Source of the DNA: Fibrobacter sp. UWB15
GTDB lineage: Bacteria; Fibrobacterota; Fibrobacteria; Fibrobacterales; Fibrobacteraceae
DNA: 64,000 nucleotides
Direction: 5' to 3'
Assembly (NCBI RefSeq): GCF_900177705.1
Contig: NZ_FXBA01000001.1
Coordinates: 558,001 to 622,000 of the forward strand
Shown: positions 17,970 through 26,491 of the stretch, in pieces
How the letters are laid out: each line of letters opens with the position of its first letter
Position numbering within the stretch: position 1 is the stretch's first letter
Program-made: the position numbers and the translations under genes
Notes under the pieces: model-generated
What the model was told of the DNA's origin: nothing
The model's database searches: none
Seen by the model: the letters and a program-made list of their open reading frames with translations, nothing else

Positions 17970-18605
17970 TTGTCTGACTATAAGAAGAATGTTGCTGTTT
18001 TAGGGGGAGCGTTCGATCCGGTTCACATGGATCACATTAGGGTGGCAAAGACTTGTCTAGAAAAGAAATTTTGTGACGAAGTTTGGTTTATGCCGAGCCC
18101 GGACCGTTGGGACAAGAAACTGAACGCAAGCCCCGAAGACCGCTTTGCCATGCTGGAACTTGCCATGGAAGGCGACCCGCGACTGATTCTTTCGGACTTG
18201 GAAATTCAACAGGGTGATTTTCGCGGCTCGTACGTGTTTTTGTGCGGGCTCAAGGAAAAATTCCCGGACATCAATTTTCGCCTGCTGACCGGTGCCGATA
18301 CCTACGACGGCATTCCGCACTGGCGCGACCCGATGAATTTTTTCGGAACCAACTACAACGGACACCTGCTGCTGCGCGATTTTGAACTGATTGTGTTTGC
18401 CCGTAACGGTTACCCGAAGCCGGATATAGTTGAACACAAGGCGAAGGGTTATGCTGACCTTTTGTGGCTTGGGCCGGAGCAAGGGTTTGAAGGCGTGTAT
18501 TCGAGTACCGCGATCCGCAAGGCGCTGCTGTGTGGCGAAGAGCCGAAGGGATTACACCCGAAGGTGTACGAGTATATAAAGCAACACAATTTGTATAGAG
18601 AATAG
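17970..18605 (+). CDS. nadD: Nicotinate-nucleotide adenylyltransferase
   Basis: NadD adenylylates nicotinate mononucleotide to deamido-NAD in NAD synthesis. The nucleotidyltransferase signature GGAFDPVHMDHI (GxFxPxHxGH type) is at ~12-23, and the C-terminal ISSTxIR-like motif reads YSSTAIRKAL. Length 211 is normal. The start is TTG 17970 with AAGGAA ~6 nt upstream. Phosphopantetheine adenylyltransferase shares the fold but is shorter (~160), so NadD is preferred. Confidence 0.88.
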   Translation: MSDYKKNVAVLGGAFDPVHMDHIRVAKTCLEKKFCDEVWFMPSPDRWDKKLNASPEDRFAMLELAMEGDPRLILSDLEIQQGDFRGSYVFLCGLKEKFPDINFRLLTGADTYDGIPHWRDPMNFFGTNYNGHLLLRDFELIVFARNGYPKPDIVEHKAKGYADLLWLGPEQGFEGVYSSTAIRKALLCGEEPKGLHPKVYEYIKQHNLYRE

Positions 18606-18666
18606 ATGGATGATGTGTAATGTGAAATGAGTAATTACTAATCGCACATTTTACATCTCACATTTG
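18603..18666. repeat. 7-bp periodic repeat with two-fold symmetry
   Basis: Nine heptamers in register (TGATGTG, TAATGTG, AAATGAG, TAATTAC, TAATCGC, ACATTTT, ACATCTC, ACATTTG). The right half is roughly the reverse complement of the left, so it can fold as a hairpin. It begins at the nadD stop codon and precedes the pseudouridine synthase. Confidence 0.75.
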
Positions 18667-18689
18667 AACCCTGTAGTCTGATTTTTCTT

Positions 18690-19727
18690 ATGCCAGTACC
18701 TTCTGATATGTATTTCGAGAGCGTGGTGCAGCCCGAACACGAGGGCTGGCTTCTGCTCGATTCGCTTTGCAAGCGTTTTACCTACCATAGCCGCGAACTG
18801 TGGGGCGAAAAAATTGCGGGTGGCTTTGTGTCGGTGAACGGCGAAGTCGCGAACTTGGAGACGATTGCGCACCGCGGCGACAAGGTGGTTTACCACGTAA
18901 CGAACTACACCGAGCCCGAAGTCCCGACGGATTTTAAGGTCGTGTTCGAAGATGACGAATTCATGCTGGTGGCAAAGCCTGCGGGCGTGCCGGTACACCA
19001 TACGGGGCACATATTCTACAATACGTTTACCTCGATTGTGCGCCGTGGGACTGATTGCGAGACGGCGACCCCGATGCACCGCCTGGACCGCGACACGGGC
19101 GGGCTCATGCTGTTTGCGAAGTATGCCGAGTCGGCGGCGCGGTTCCAGAAGAATCTGGACCGAATCTTGCTGAAGAAATTCTACATGGCGGTTGTGCGCG
19201 GGGACTTCGCGGTTGATGGAACCCCTGCGGGCGAGCCTGTAGATTGCACGATGCCTTTGCGCGAAGACCCCGCGGACCGCTTGCGGCTCCGCATGCACCA
19301 CTTTGAAGACGGCAAACCTTGCCACACGCGTTTTAGAAAGGTGGGTGTGGGCGAGTTATCGCAACCGGTGGGCGGCGAGACGAAATATTCCGTAGTCGAG
19401 GCCGAACTCTTGACGGGCCGCAAGCACCAGATTCGGGCTCACCTCGCAGAACTCGGGTACCCGATTCTGGGTGACCGCCTGTACAGCTTCGATGGTATCT
19501 ACTACGAGAAGATGTCGCGCTCCTGGTCGCGCGATCCTTCTATCGACAATTCCGAAGAAGGCCTTTCCGCCGAAGACCTAAAGGCCCTCGGCGGCAAATC
19601 GCAGATGCTTTATGCGTACAAGGTGGAAATCCAGTTGCCCTACTGGAAAGAATCGCGCGTTTTCGACAGCCAAGACTATCCGGCAGACATGGCAGAGCTG
19701 GTGAAAAGGGTTAAAAGCGGCGTCTAA
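18690..19727 (+). CDS. RluA-family pseudouridine synthase
   Basis: 345 residues. The N-terminal ~90 residues resemble an S4 RNA-binding domain (WGEKIAGGFVSVNGEVANL). The catalytic domain contains the RluA-type motif HRLDRDTGGLMLFAK with the nucleophilic Asp, and the closing motif TGRKHQIRAHLAELGYPILGD. It isomerises uridine in rRNA or tRNA; which position cannot be told. ATG 18690 lacks a clear Shine-Dalgarno, and ATG 18708 is an alternative start. Confidence 0.9.
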   Translation: MPVPSDMYFESVVQPEHEGWLLLDSLCKRFTYHSRELWGEKIAGGFVSVNGEVANLETIAHRGDKVVYHVTNYTEPEVPTDFKVVFEDDEFMLVAKPAGVPVHHTGHIFYNTFTSIVRRGTDCETATPMHRLDRDTGGLMLFAKYAESAARFQKNLDRILLKKFYMAVVRGDFAVDGTPAGEPVDCTMPLREDPADRLRLRMHHFEDGKPCHTRFRKVGVGELSQPVGGETKYSVVEAELLTGRKHQIRAHLAELGYPILGDRLYSFDGIYYEKMSRSWSRDPSIDNSEEGLSAEDLKALGGKSQMLYAYKVEIQLPYWKESRVFDSQDYPADMAELVKRVKSGV

Positions 19728-19791
19728 AATTGCGAAAAGCTCTCGAAAACGATTTTTTTCAAAAAAAACGCAAAAAATTCGCCCTTACCCC

Positions 19792-19819
19792 TTGACGAAA
19801 TATTCTGAATATCTATATT
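19792..19819 (+). promoter_or_regulatory. tRNA-Asn promoter
   Basis: A -35-like TTGACG (19792-19797), 16-bp spacer, then TATATT (19814-19819), about 40 bp before the tRNA. Confidence 0.75.
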
Positions 19820-19861
19820 TGGTGCCGTCGATGAGAGCAATCTCAAAGGCAAAACCAAATT

Positions 19862-19932
19862 GCTTCATAGCTCAGTTGGTAGAGCCCGCGACTGTTAATC
19901 GCGTTGTCCTTGGTTCGAGTCCAAGTGAAGCA
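19862..19932 (+). tRNA. tRNA-Asn (anticodon GTT)
   Basis: Cloverleaf elements are all visible: acceptor GCTTCAT pairing with GTGAAGC (one G-T), D-arm GCTCAGTTGGTAGAGC, anticodon stem CGCGA/TCGCG with loop CTGTTAA giving anticodon GTT, and T-arm CTTGGTTCGAGTCCAAG. The discriminator is A and CCA is not encoded. Confidence 0.95.
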
Positions 19933-19935
19933 GTG

Positions 19936-19968
19936 AAAAAGGTTCCGATGAAAGTCGGGACCTTTTTC
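19936..19968 (+). terminator. tRNA-Asn terminator
   Basis: The stem AAAAAGGT(T)CCGA / TCGGGACCTTTTT with a TGAAAG loop lies directly after the tRNA. Confidence 0.88.
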
Positions 19969-20050
19969 TTATACTCTCGACTCGGCAAAATGGGGCTGCC
20001 TAAGTCCTTATTTTTTATATTTTGAATGTACCATTTTAATGAGGGCTTTT

Positions 20051-20449
20051 ATGCTCAAGAAACTGATTGCCTTTCTGTTTGCTGCCGCGGTCTTTGCCGT
20101 GGCTGATCCTATTTCTATCGAAGGCCGCTTGACCGAAATTCCGGGCAAGATGCCGAGTAACGACCTGTACAGCTACGTGTACGTGTTCAAGTACAAGGTG
20201 CTCAAGGTGGAATCGGGCAAACTGGACGCCAAGGATGTGCTGGTGGGCGTTTACAACCCGCTCATTGCTCGTGGCAAGGTCAAGGACAAGATGGCTGACA
20301 AGTCCAAGGGCAATGTAGGCGAATTCAAGGCCAAGGCCAAGCATAAGCTCAAACTTGTGCCGCTCGAAGGCAACTGGGATGGCGCTGTCGAAGACGAATA
20401 CTTTGATGATGAATCTCCGCGTTACCTGGCAATTGAAGTGAATGAGTGA
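20051..20449 (+). CDS. Exported protein of unknown function
   Basis: 132 residues from ATG 20051, chosen because GAGG lies ~8 nt upstream; an upstream ATG at 20039 only adds MRAF. Signal peptide ~1-18 (LIAFLFAAAVFAVA). The mature part has strands (YVYVFKYKVLKVESG) and a Lys-rich middle (KVKDKMADKSKG). A TATATTTT box at 20016-20023 could be its promoter. No family recognised. It precedes the MBOAT acyltransferase by 57 bp across a heptamer array and may work with it (inference). Confidence 0.65.
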   Translation: MLKKLIAFLFAAAVFAVADPISIEGRLTEIPGKMPSNDLYSYVYVFKYKVLKVESGKLDAKDVLVGVYNPLIARGKVKDKMADKSKGNVGEFKAKAKHKLKLVPLEGNWDGAVEDEYFDDESPRYLAIEVNE

Positions 20450-20475
20450 TTGGCTATGAGGTCGTACCTCACTGC

Positions 20476-20503
20476 CTACTGTCTACTTCCTACTTCCTAC
20501 TAA
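20476..20503. repeat. Tandem 7-bp repeat (CTACTTC family), 4 units
   Basis: CTACTGT, CTACTTC, CTACTTC, CTACTAA, the reverse complement of the 6727 family, ending 3 nt before ATG 20507. Confidence 0.85.
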
Positions 20504-20506
20504 CTC

Positions 20507-21925
20507 ATGGTCTTCTCATCCCAGCTATTCCTTTTCTATTTCTTGCCGACGTTCCTGGTCGGTTACTTCGTGTTGTACAAACTGCACGCGAAGCACTCGA
20601 CGCTGAATTTTTTCATCACGATTTTCAGCTACGTTTTTTACGGTTGGCTTGAACCGTGGCTTGTGTTCCTGATGTTCGGCTGCACCCTGGTGGTGTACGT
20701 GGCGGGCCGGTTTATTTCGGCTCCGGGAGCATCTAAACTGCAACGGAACTTGGCACTGGGGACCGCTATTGCGGTGAACCTCGGGGCGCTCGGTTACTTT
20801 AAGTATTACATGTTCGGCATGGGCGTCATCAATGACGTTATTACCAAGTTCGGTTGCGAACCGTTCTCGGTGATGACGGTTCTTTTGCCGGTGGGTATTT
20901 CATTCTATTCGTTCCAGTCCATGAGTTACGCGATTGACGTGTGGCGCGGAACGGCGCCTCCGGTCAAAGACTTTGCGACATTTGCTTGCTACGTGGCCTT
21001 GTTCCCGCAGTTGGTGGCGGGCCCGATTGTCCGTTACAATACCGTGGCCGAGGAACTTGCGACCCGTACGCATACGCTCGAAAATTTTGTGCGCGGCATA
21101 TCGTTTTTCTGTTTTGGCTTTGCCGAAAAGATATTCCTTGCAAATCAGGTGGGCATTATTGCGGACCGTGTGTTTGCGGCCGATGCTCCCGGCGTGCTGA
21201 ACAGCTGGTGGGGTTCGCTTGCGTACATGTTCCAGATTTACTTTGATTTTTCAGCGTATTCGAACATGGCGATTGGTCTTGGGCTCATGCTCGGGTTCCA
21301 CTTTCCGCGTAATTTTAATGGCCCGTACCGTTCCAAGAGCATTACCGAGTTCTGGAAGTTCTGGCATATTTCGCTCACGAGCTGGTTCCGCGATTACCTG
21401 TACATTCCGCTGGGTGGCAACCGCGTGGGCACAGCCCGCCTGTACTTTAACCTGTTCCTGGTGATGTTCGTGAGCGGTGTGTGGCACGGTGCCAACTGGA
21501 CGTTTGTTTGCTGGGGCTTGTACCATGCCTTCTTTATGATTGTGGAACGCGCAAACAACAAGAACGCTTTTTATTACAAGGCGCCCAAGCTGGTGCAGGT
21601 CCTGATTACACAAGTGATTGTGTTGTTTGGCTGGGTGCTGTTCCGTGCCGACAGCATTGGCGAGGCCTGGCGCATGTGGAAGTGCATGCTTGGTTTCAAT
21701 GCGGTGAGCTCTGCCGATGCGATTCTGTCGGCTGAAATCTTTACGCCGACTTGCCTGTTCTTTATGGCTCTTGCGGCTTTACTTTCGTTCTGGAAGTTCC
21801 GTAGCTTTGATTTTTGCAACAACGTTTCGCCCGTGCGCGTGGCGCTGGCTTTGGTCATTTTTGTGGTGGCGGTACTTGCTTTGTTTACACAGAGTTACAA
21901 TCCGTTTTTGTATTTCCAATTCTAG
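20507..21925 (+). CDS. MBOAT-family O-acyltransferase (AlgI/DltB-like)
   Basis: A 472-residue polytopic membrane acyltransferase. The two invariant histidine regions are present: FWKFWHISLTSWFRDYLYIP (H287) and VSGVWHGANW (H327, catalytic). AlgI and DltB relatives move acyl groups across the membrane for O-acetylation of exopolysaccharide or D-alanylation, and need an SGNH partner of AlgJ/AlgX/DltD type. No such partner is adjacent. An AlgX-like lipoprotein lies at 30602-32566, and SGNH-like domains occur in the TIGR02171 proteins. The start lies directly behind heptamer repeats with no clear ribosome site. Confidence 0.92.
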   Translation: MVFSSQLFLFYFLPTFLVGYFVLYKLHAKHSTLNFFITIFSYVFYGWLEPWLVFLMFGCTLVVYVAGRFISAPGASKLQRNLALGTAIAVNLGALGYFKYYMFGMGVINDVITKFGCEPFSVMTVLLPVGISFYSFQSMSYAIDVWRGTAPPVKDFATFACYVALFPQLVAGPIVRYNTVAEELATRTHTLENFVRGISFFCFGFAEKIFLANQVGIIADRVFAADAPGVLNSWWGSLAYMFQIYFDFSAYSNMAIGLGLMLGFHFPRNFNGPYRSKSITEFWKFWHISLTSWFRDYLYIPLGGNRVGTARLYFNLFLVMFVSGVWHGANWTFVCWGLYHAFFMIVERANNKNAFYYKAPKLVQVLITQVIVLFGWVLFRADSIGEAWRMWKCMLGFNAVSSADAILSAEIFTPTCLFFMALAALLSFWKFRSFDFCNNVSPVRVALALVIFVVAVLALFTQSYNPFLYFQF

Positions 21926-21959
21926 TGAAATGTCCTAGTCTAGTGAATACTTAATTTTC

Positions 21960-21967
21960 TATTTTTA
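21960..21967 (+). promoter_or_regulatory. TATTTTTA box 5 nt before start
   Basis: TATTTTTA ends 5 nt before ATG 21973, with no Shine-Dalgarno. Likely a leaderless -10 element. Confidence 0.5.
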
Positions 21968-21972
21968 AGCCC

Positions 21973-22797
21973 ATGAAATATTTAACCCGTTTTTTGAGTG
22001 TAGTCAGCCTTGCTTTTCTTTCGGTTATAGCAGGTTGTAATAGTCCGTTTTCCGAAGATGATCCGGTGGTGGTATCGGTGGGGGAATCCAAGCTCCGTCA
22101 GTCTGCTGTATACCGCCTCGTTCCCGAATGGGACTATTTGTCGGATCGTGAAAAGTTGACCTTCTTGGAACACTGGATCGATGAAGAAACCATTTACCAG
22201 GAAGCGCTTGCTAAGGGTTTTTGGAAGGATCCCGCTTTGCAGGAACAAATCAAGCGCACCGAACGCAAGTTGACGGTCGATTACTACCTGCAGACCTTTG
22301 CCGACACCATGATGCTCGGCGATACCGAAAAACTGGATTACTACCACGCCCATCCGGAATTCTTTGTCCGCGGTCGTAACTTGCTGACCGGCTCAATCCT
22401 TTACTTTAAGGATTGGCAGATGGCTGAAATGTATTACAAGGGCCACAGAAAGCTTACCTATGAAACTTATGCCGCCAACAGCTGGATGGTGAAGCGCATC
22501 GAAAACTTTGATACCGTTGCGGTAAGCCCCGATAGCTGCATTCTCCCGTCTTTTACTGACGTGGAATTTGGCAAGCTTTCTCAAGTGAAACTTTGCGGTG
22601 GCCAGCTCAAGGCTGTGGTTGTTTTGTCTAGACTTGATTCTGCAGATGTGCTGCCTTATGCCGAAGTGGCCGAAGATGTTGCTGCTCGCGCTTGGGTTGA
22701 ACATCAGAAGACGGTCCTTTCTCGCCTGAAGAAGGAATGGAAGAAGGCCCGTCCGATTTTCTCGCAGATGAATGTTTTTAGTGAAAAGGAAAAGTAA
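21973..22797 (+). CDS. SurA/PpiC-like lipoprotein chaperone
   Basis: 274 residues with lipobox SVIAG-C (C22). After the anchor, VVVSVGESKLRQSAVYR and the helical LEHWIDEETIYQEALAKGF segment match the N-terminal chaperone fold of SurA/PrsA (helix pair followed by xIDxxxxxxEAxxxG). A recognisable parvulin active site is missing, so it may be a chaperone only. Its stop overlaps the next gene's ATG by one base (TAATG). The pair probably handles outer-membrane or secreted proteins in the periplasm. Confidence 0.75.
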   Translation: MKYLTRFLSVVSLAFLSVIAGCNSPFSEDDPVVVSVGESKLRQSAVYRLVPEWDYLSDREKLTFLEHWIDEETIYQEALAKGFWKDPALQEQIKRTERKLTVDYYLQTFADTMMLGDTEKLDYYHAHPEFFVRGRNLLTGSILYFKDWQMAEMYYKGHRKLTYETYAANSWMVKRIENFDTVAVSPDSCILPSFTDVEFGKLSQVKLCGGQLKAVVVLSRLDSADVLPYAEVAEDVAARAWVEHQKTVLSRLKKEWKKARPIFSQMNVFSEKEK

Positions 22798-24086
22798 TGA
22801 AGTTTCCTGGTCGTTTGGTTTTTGCTTTGAGCATTCTCGGTATCTCGTTTGCCGAGGCTGAACCGGCATTGATGGAAGGAATTGCTGCAGTTGTCGACGG
22901 AAAGCCGATTATGCGTTCGGAGTACTTGAATGCGGTGTACCGCTATCAGGAAACTCCCGAAGGAAACGCCATGGCGGAAACGGACCTGCGCAAGTATGTG
23001 CTGGACCAGTTGATTGACGAAAAGGTCTTGCTGAGTCGCATTGACCGCGACTCTATCGTGATTACCGATGCCGAAGTCGACCAGCGCGTGAACGCCCATT
23101 TGTCGCAGCTCGCCGCAAGCCAGAATACGGACTTGGCGACTCTTGAAAAGGCCATTCGTGCTCAGCTTGGTATTAGCATGGCGCAGTACCGCGACCAGTT
23201 GTCGAAGCAGATCCGCAACCACATTGAAATGGCTCGCGTGCGTCAACGCCATGTTGGCTCTGTCTCGCCGACCAAGAAAGAAGTGGATGCTTTTTTTGCA
23301 AACTACAAGGATTCTATTCCGCAGCAGTTCAACTGTGTGTTGTTGAGCCACATCCAGCTGCCGATTGTGCCGGATTCCATGATTGTAGATTCGGTGAAGC
23401 ATATTGCGGATGCCTTGATTGATACGTTGAACTTGGGTATGAGTTTTGAACTTTTGGCCAAGGCTCATTCGCAGGATACTTCTGCAGCCAAGGGCGGTGA
23501 CCTCGGCTACTTCAAACGCGGCCAGTTGGATCCGGCTTTTGAACGTGCTCTAGATGTTTTGAAGAATGGCCAGTATTCTGCAAACCCAGTGAAGACTAAG
23601 CTGGGCTGGCATATTGCCCGCGTACTTGGCCGTAAAGAAGACGGCGTGCGTTCTGCGCAGATTTTGCTCCGTACGATTCCGACGGCGAAGGATTCTGCCG
23701 CGGTTCTTGCCCGTGCCGATTCTTTGAGAAAAGCAATCAAGACGACTGAAGCGTTCGCTGCTGCCGCCAAGAAGTTCAGCGAAGACAAGTCCAGCAATTT
23801 TGCCGGTGGTCGCCTCGGTTGGTTCCAACGCAACGAAATGGAACCTGCCTACGTGGAACCTGTGGCCAATTTGGAAGTGGGTGAAATTTCGGAACCGGTT
23901 TTGATTGATGGTGCTTACCATTTGTTCCGCCTGGATGATTCTCGCCAGACTCGCGACTTGACTCTGGAAGAAGACTACGGTAAAATTGAACAGATGGCTG
24001 CAACGCATCTTGAAAACCAGAAGCTTGAAGCGCTGGTAAAGAAGTGGCGCGATGAAGTCCACATCGAAATCCGCATGACGGAATAA
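22797..24086 (+). CDS. Periplasmic peptidyl-prolyl isomerase, SurA-like
   Basis: 429 residues. Signal peptide ~1-21. The N-terminal SurA domain begins GIAAVVDGKPIMRSEYLNAV and continues with LDQLIDEKVLLSRIDRD (~60-76). Two parvulin domains follow: ~175-275 (HSQDTSAAKGGDLGYFKRGQ) and ~285-385 (KKFSEDKSSNFAGGRLGWFQ). Both keep the GGxLG(W/Y)F motif. SurA proteins fold outer-membrane barrels. SD AAGGAAAAG spans the end of the preceding lipoprotein gene. Confidence 0.88.
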   Translation: MKFPGRLVFALSILGISFAEAEPALMEGIAAVVDGKPIMRSEYLNAVYRYQETPEGNAMAETDLRKYVLDQLIDEKVLLSRIDRDSIVITDAEVDQRVNAHLSQLAASQNTDLATLEKAIRAQLGISMAQYRDQLSKQIRNHIEMARVRQRHVGSVSPTKKEVDAFFANYKDSIPQQFNCVLLSHIQLPIVPDSMIVDSVKHIADALIDTLNLGMSFELLAKAHSQDTSAAKGGDLGYFKRGQLDPAFERALDVLKNGQYSANPVKTKLGWHIARVLGRKEDGVRSAQILLRTIPTAKDSAAVLARADSLRKAIKTTEAFAAAAKKFSEDKSSNFAGGRLGWFQRNEMEPAYVEPVANLEVGEISEPVLIDGAYHLFRLDDSRQTRDLTLEEDYGKIEQMAATHLENQKLEALVKKWRDEVHIEIRMTE

Positions 24087-24098
24087 TAACGGTCCTTT

Positions 24099-24788
24099 AT
24101 GATTCACTTTAACCACGTCACTAAAACCTACGAGGATAATTGGAAGGCTCTTTCCAATGTGACGTTGCGCATTCATAAAGGTGAATTCGTTTTTCTGACA
24201 GGGCATTCGGGTGCCGGTAAGTCGACGCTTTTGAAGCTGATTTACATGGACGAACGCCCGGACGAAGAACGTGGCGGACAGGTGATGGTGAAGTTTACGG
24301 GCGACTGCCTGTACGACAGCAAGAACACGCCCGATAGCAAGATTCAGTCGCTTCGCCGCAAGATGGGGATTATCTTCCAGGACTTTAAGCTGTTGCCAGA
24401 CCGCAACGTGTTTGAAAATGTGGCGCTGGCCTTGCGTATTGTGGGAACTCCGAGCAGCAAGATTAATGCGGCGGTGTTCGATGCTTTAGCCCTTGTGGGC
24501 ATTAGCCAAAAACGCTTTGCCATGCCTTATACGCTTTCGGGCGGTGAACAGCAGCGCGTGGCGATTGCGCGCGCCATGGTGCATAACCCGTACTTGCTGT
24601 TGGCGGACGAACCGACCGGTAACCTTGACCCGAAAAACGCCGAAGAAGTTTTCAAAATCTTCAAGGAAATCAATGCCCGCGGTACAACCGTCGTGATGGC
24701 GACGCATAACCCGGACTTTTACTTGAATAGCCCGTTCCGTCGCCTGGTGCTTGACCACGGTGAACTCTTGAACAGAGACCTTATTTAA
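24099..24788 (+). CDS. FtsE-like ABC transporter ATP-binding protein
   Basis: A 229-residue ABC ATPase with Walker [10 protein letters not shown] (35-43), Q-loop [22 protein letters not shown], signature [14 protein letters not shown] and Walker [14 protein letters not shown]. The [17 protein letters not shown] run and short length fit FtsE, which with FtsX activates peptidoglycan hydrolases during division. No FtsX gene follows; the next gene converges and overlaps by 8 bp. A LolD/MacB-type role is the alternative. It follows the SurA pair by 12 nt. Confidence 0.8.
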   Translation: MIHFNHVTKTYEDNWKALSNVTLRIHKGEFVFLTGHSGAGKSTLLKLIYMDERPDEERGGQVMVKFTGDCLYDSKNTPDSKIQSLRRKMGIIFQDFKLLPDRNVFENVALALRIVGTPSSKINAAVFDALALVGISQKRFAMPYTLSGGEQQRVAIARAMVHNPYLLLADEPTGNLDPKNAEEVFKIFKEINARGTTVVMATHNPDFYLNSPFRRLVLDHGELLNRDLI

Positions 24789-26436
24789 ATTCTTTTATGG
24801 TGCAGGATCCCGGTTCGCCTAAGGTGTAGAAGGCGAAATACCCTGTTGTTCCTGCGGCTTCACGGAACACGGTGTTTATGCGGTTTACGGCGCTTGCGTC
24901 CGACGGATTAAACGAATCCCATGACAAATTGACGACTGTTGGTTCCAATGATTTGGGAATTGAAACCTTCGGAATGTTTTGGCTATCGTCTGCGTTGAAG
25001 GGAACCAATTCTATTTCAAAGTCGTGGGTGGATTTATAGACAAAACAGAAACCGCCCCAGGAGGTAATATCGAAATTTTGGTTGGTTTCGTAATCCAGTT
25101 TGAAACCGATTTTGACGTATGCGTTTTCGCCGTTGCCTAAGGTAAACTTTCCTGTGAGAGCTTGGTAGTATTCGATAATACCTAATAGGGAGTTTGGATT
25201 GAATTCATTTCCTATTTTTCCTGGCCAAGTTATGGAAGAAGTCGCATCGGTCTGGGCATCCCATGTTCCGAATTGTTCTTTACCGCAACCGCTTATGATT
25301 CCATCTTCGCCATATTCGGCGCACCATCTGTAATTGTCGCCACAATTGATTTTGTTGTAAGAATAGTTTTCTTTTAGCAGATATTTTTTTAGACGAATAA
25401 GATTGAAGTTCGCTGTGGGTTGATTCTGGATTTTGATATGGGCAATCGTTTTAGCCGCTTCTTTACCAGATATGGCAGGACTAGTCCAGCGAGCAGGCTT
25501 AAATTCAGACCAAGTGTAGCAGATTTCTGAGGGAATTATGGGCCTAGGCCGGAGTGAAATATAGGGTAGGTTGTTGTTGAATTCCTGATTCTTGGTTTCG
25601 CCAAGGTCTAGAAAGATATTCACGTTTGTATCGGCTGTATAGGTAATGCAGATGCCATCCCAATCGGACAAATCGTGAGTACCCGGACTGCTGAAATATA
25701 TGCCTTCGTTTTCTTGATAAGTCATTGAGCCGACGGGTGCCGTTGTACCATCTACGATGGGGTTATGACACCATAAGTCATTGTTGTCGCAGGAGACGAG
25801 TGTCGGTTCGGAATATGCGCTCATTACCCCTCCTGCTCTGTTGTTATACTTTTTGTATAGCGTATAGGTGATGCCGTCGCAGGTGACCTCCACGATACTG
25901 TCAGCGTCCATGTGGTCGTTTAAGGTGCAAATTTGACCGTCAACGGCGATGGGGTAGATTTCACCATCTTTGCTGTAAAGATTGCCGAAGCGAATGCTGT
26001 CGCAAATAACAGGGTAGCCGTAGAGGGAATCCAGTTTGACAATGCAGGCGCCTTCGTTGTTGATGAAACTAGAGGAAGATGTTTCGTTGTTACTGAAACT
26101 TGAAGATGATGTGCTATTGTTATCCGAACTGGATGAAATTGTGCTGTTGTTGTCGGAACTAGACGAGGATTTGTCTTTGGAAACGGAGGAATCCTTTGCT
26201 GCGGTAGAATCTTTTGCTGTTGTGGAGTCATTTGCCACAGTCGAATTGTTGGAGGAACTGTTGTTGGCTGCGTTGCCTGATTCTGTGCCGATGCTGGAGG
26301 AGTCGGCAATGTCTATTTCAGAAGAATTGCCGGGTGTGGTAATGGCTGCCGAGCTTGAATCGTTATCGCTGCAGGCAAAGAAGGTGGTTAATGTAGTGGC
26401 AATGAATGTGGTGTATACAAGTTTGTTCAGATTCAT
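24781..26436 (-). CDS. Ser-rich lipoprotein with two related C-terminal domains
   Basis: 551 residues with lipobox TTFFA-C (C22). A long low-complexity Ser/Asn/Thr/Asp linker spans ~25-130, including repeats of TAKDST/TAAKDS type and SSSSDNNS blocks. Two related modules follow, each with a W-C cysteine pattern (NDLWCHNP near 220 and YRWCAEYG near 370), a W-(D/G)G-(I/F)C segment (DWDGICITY, WGGFCFVY) and a terminal strand-rich part. This resembles carbohydrate-binding jelly-roll modules of Fibrobacter surface proteins, but the family was not identified. SD AGGAGG precedes ATG 26436, with TATATTCG about 28 nt upstream as a likely -10. Confidence 0.68.
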   Translation of the reverse strand: MNLNKLVYTTFIATTLTTFFACSDNDSSSAAITTPGNSSEIDIADSSSIGTESGNAANNSSSNNSTVANDSTTAKDSTAAKDSSVSKDKSSSSSDNNSTISSSSDNNSTSSSSFSNNETSSSSFINNEGACIVKLDSLYGYPVICDSIRFGNLYSKDGEIYPIAVDGQICTLNDHMDADSIVEVTCDGITYTLYKKYNNRAGGVMSAYSEPTLVSCDNNDLWCHNPIVDGTTAPVGSMTYQENEGIYFSSPGTHDLSDWDGICITYTADTNVNIFLDLGETKNQEFNNNLPYISLRPRPIIPSEICYTWSEFKPARWTSPAISGKEAAKTIAHIKIQNQPTANFNLIRLKKYLLKENYSYNKINCGDNYRWCAEYGEDGIISGCGKEQFGTWDAQTDATSSITWPGKIGNEFNPNSLLGIIEYYQALTGKFTLGNGENAYVKIGFKLDYETNQNFDITSWGGFCFVYKSTHDFEIELVPFNADDSQNIPKVSIPKSLEPTVVNLSWDSFNPSDASAVNRINTVFREAAGTTGYFAFYTLGEPGSCTIKEFK

Positions 26437-26491
26437 AGAAATCCTCCTATGAACGAATATAGATAAAAATTTCTTGATAAAGCGCCGCGGT

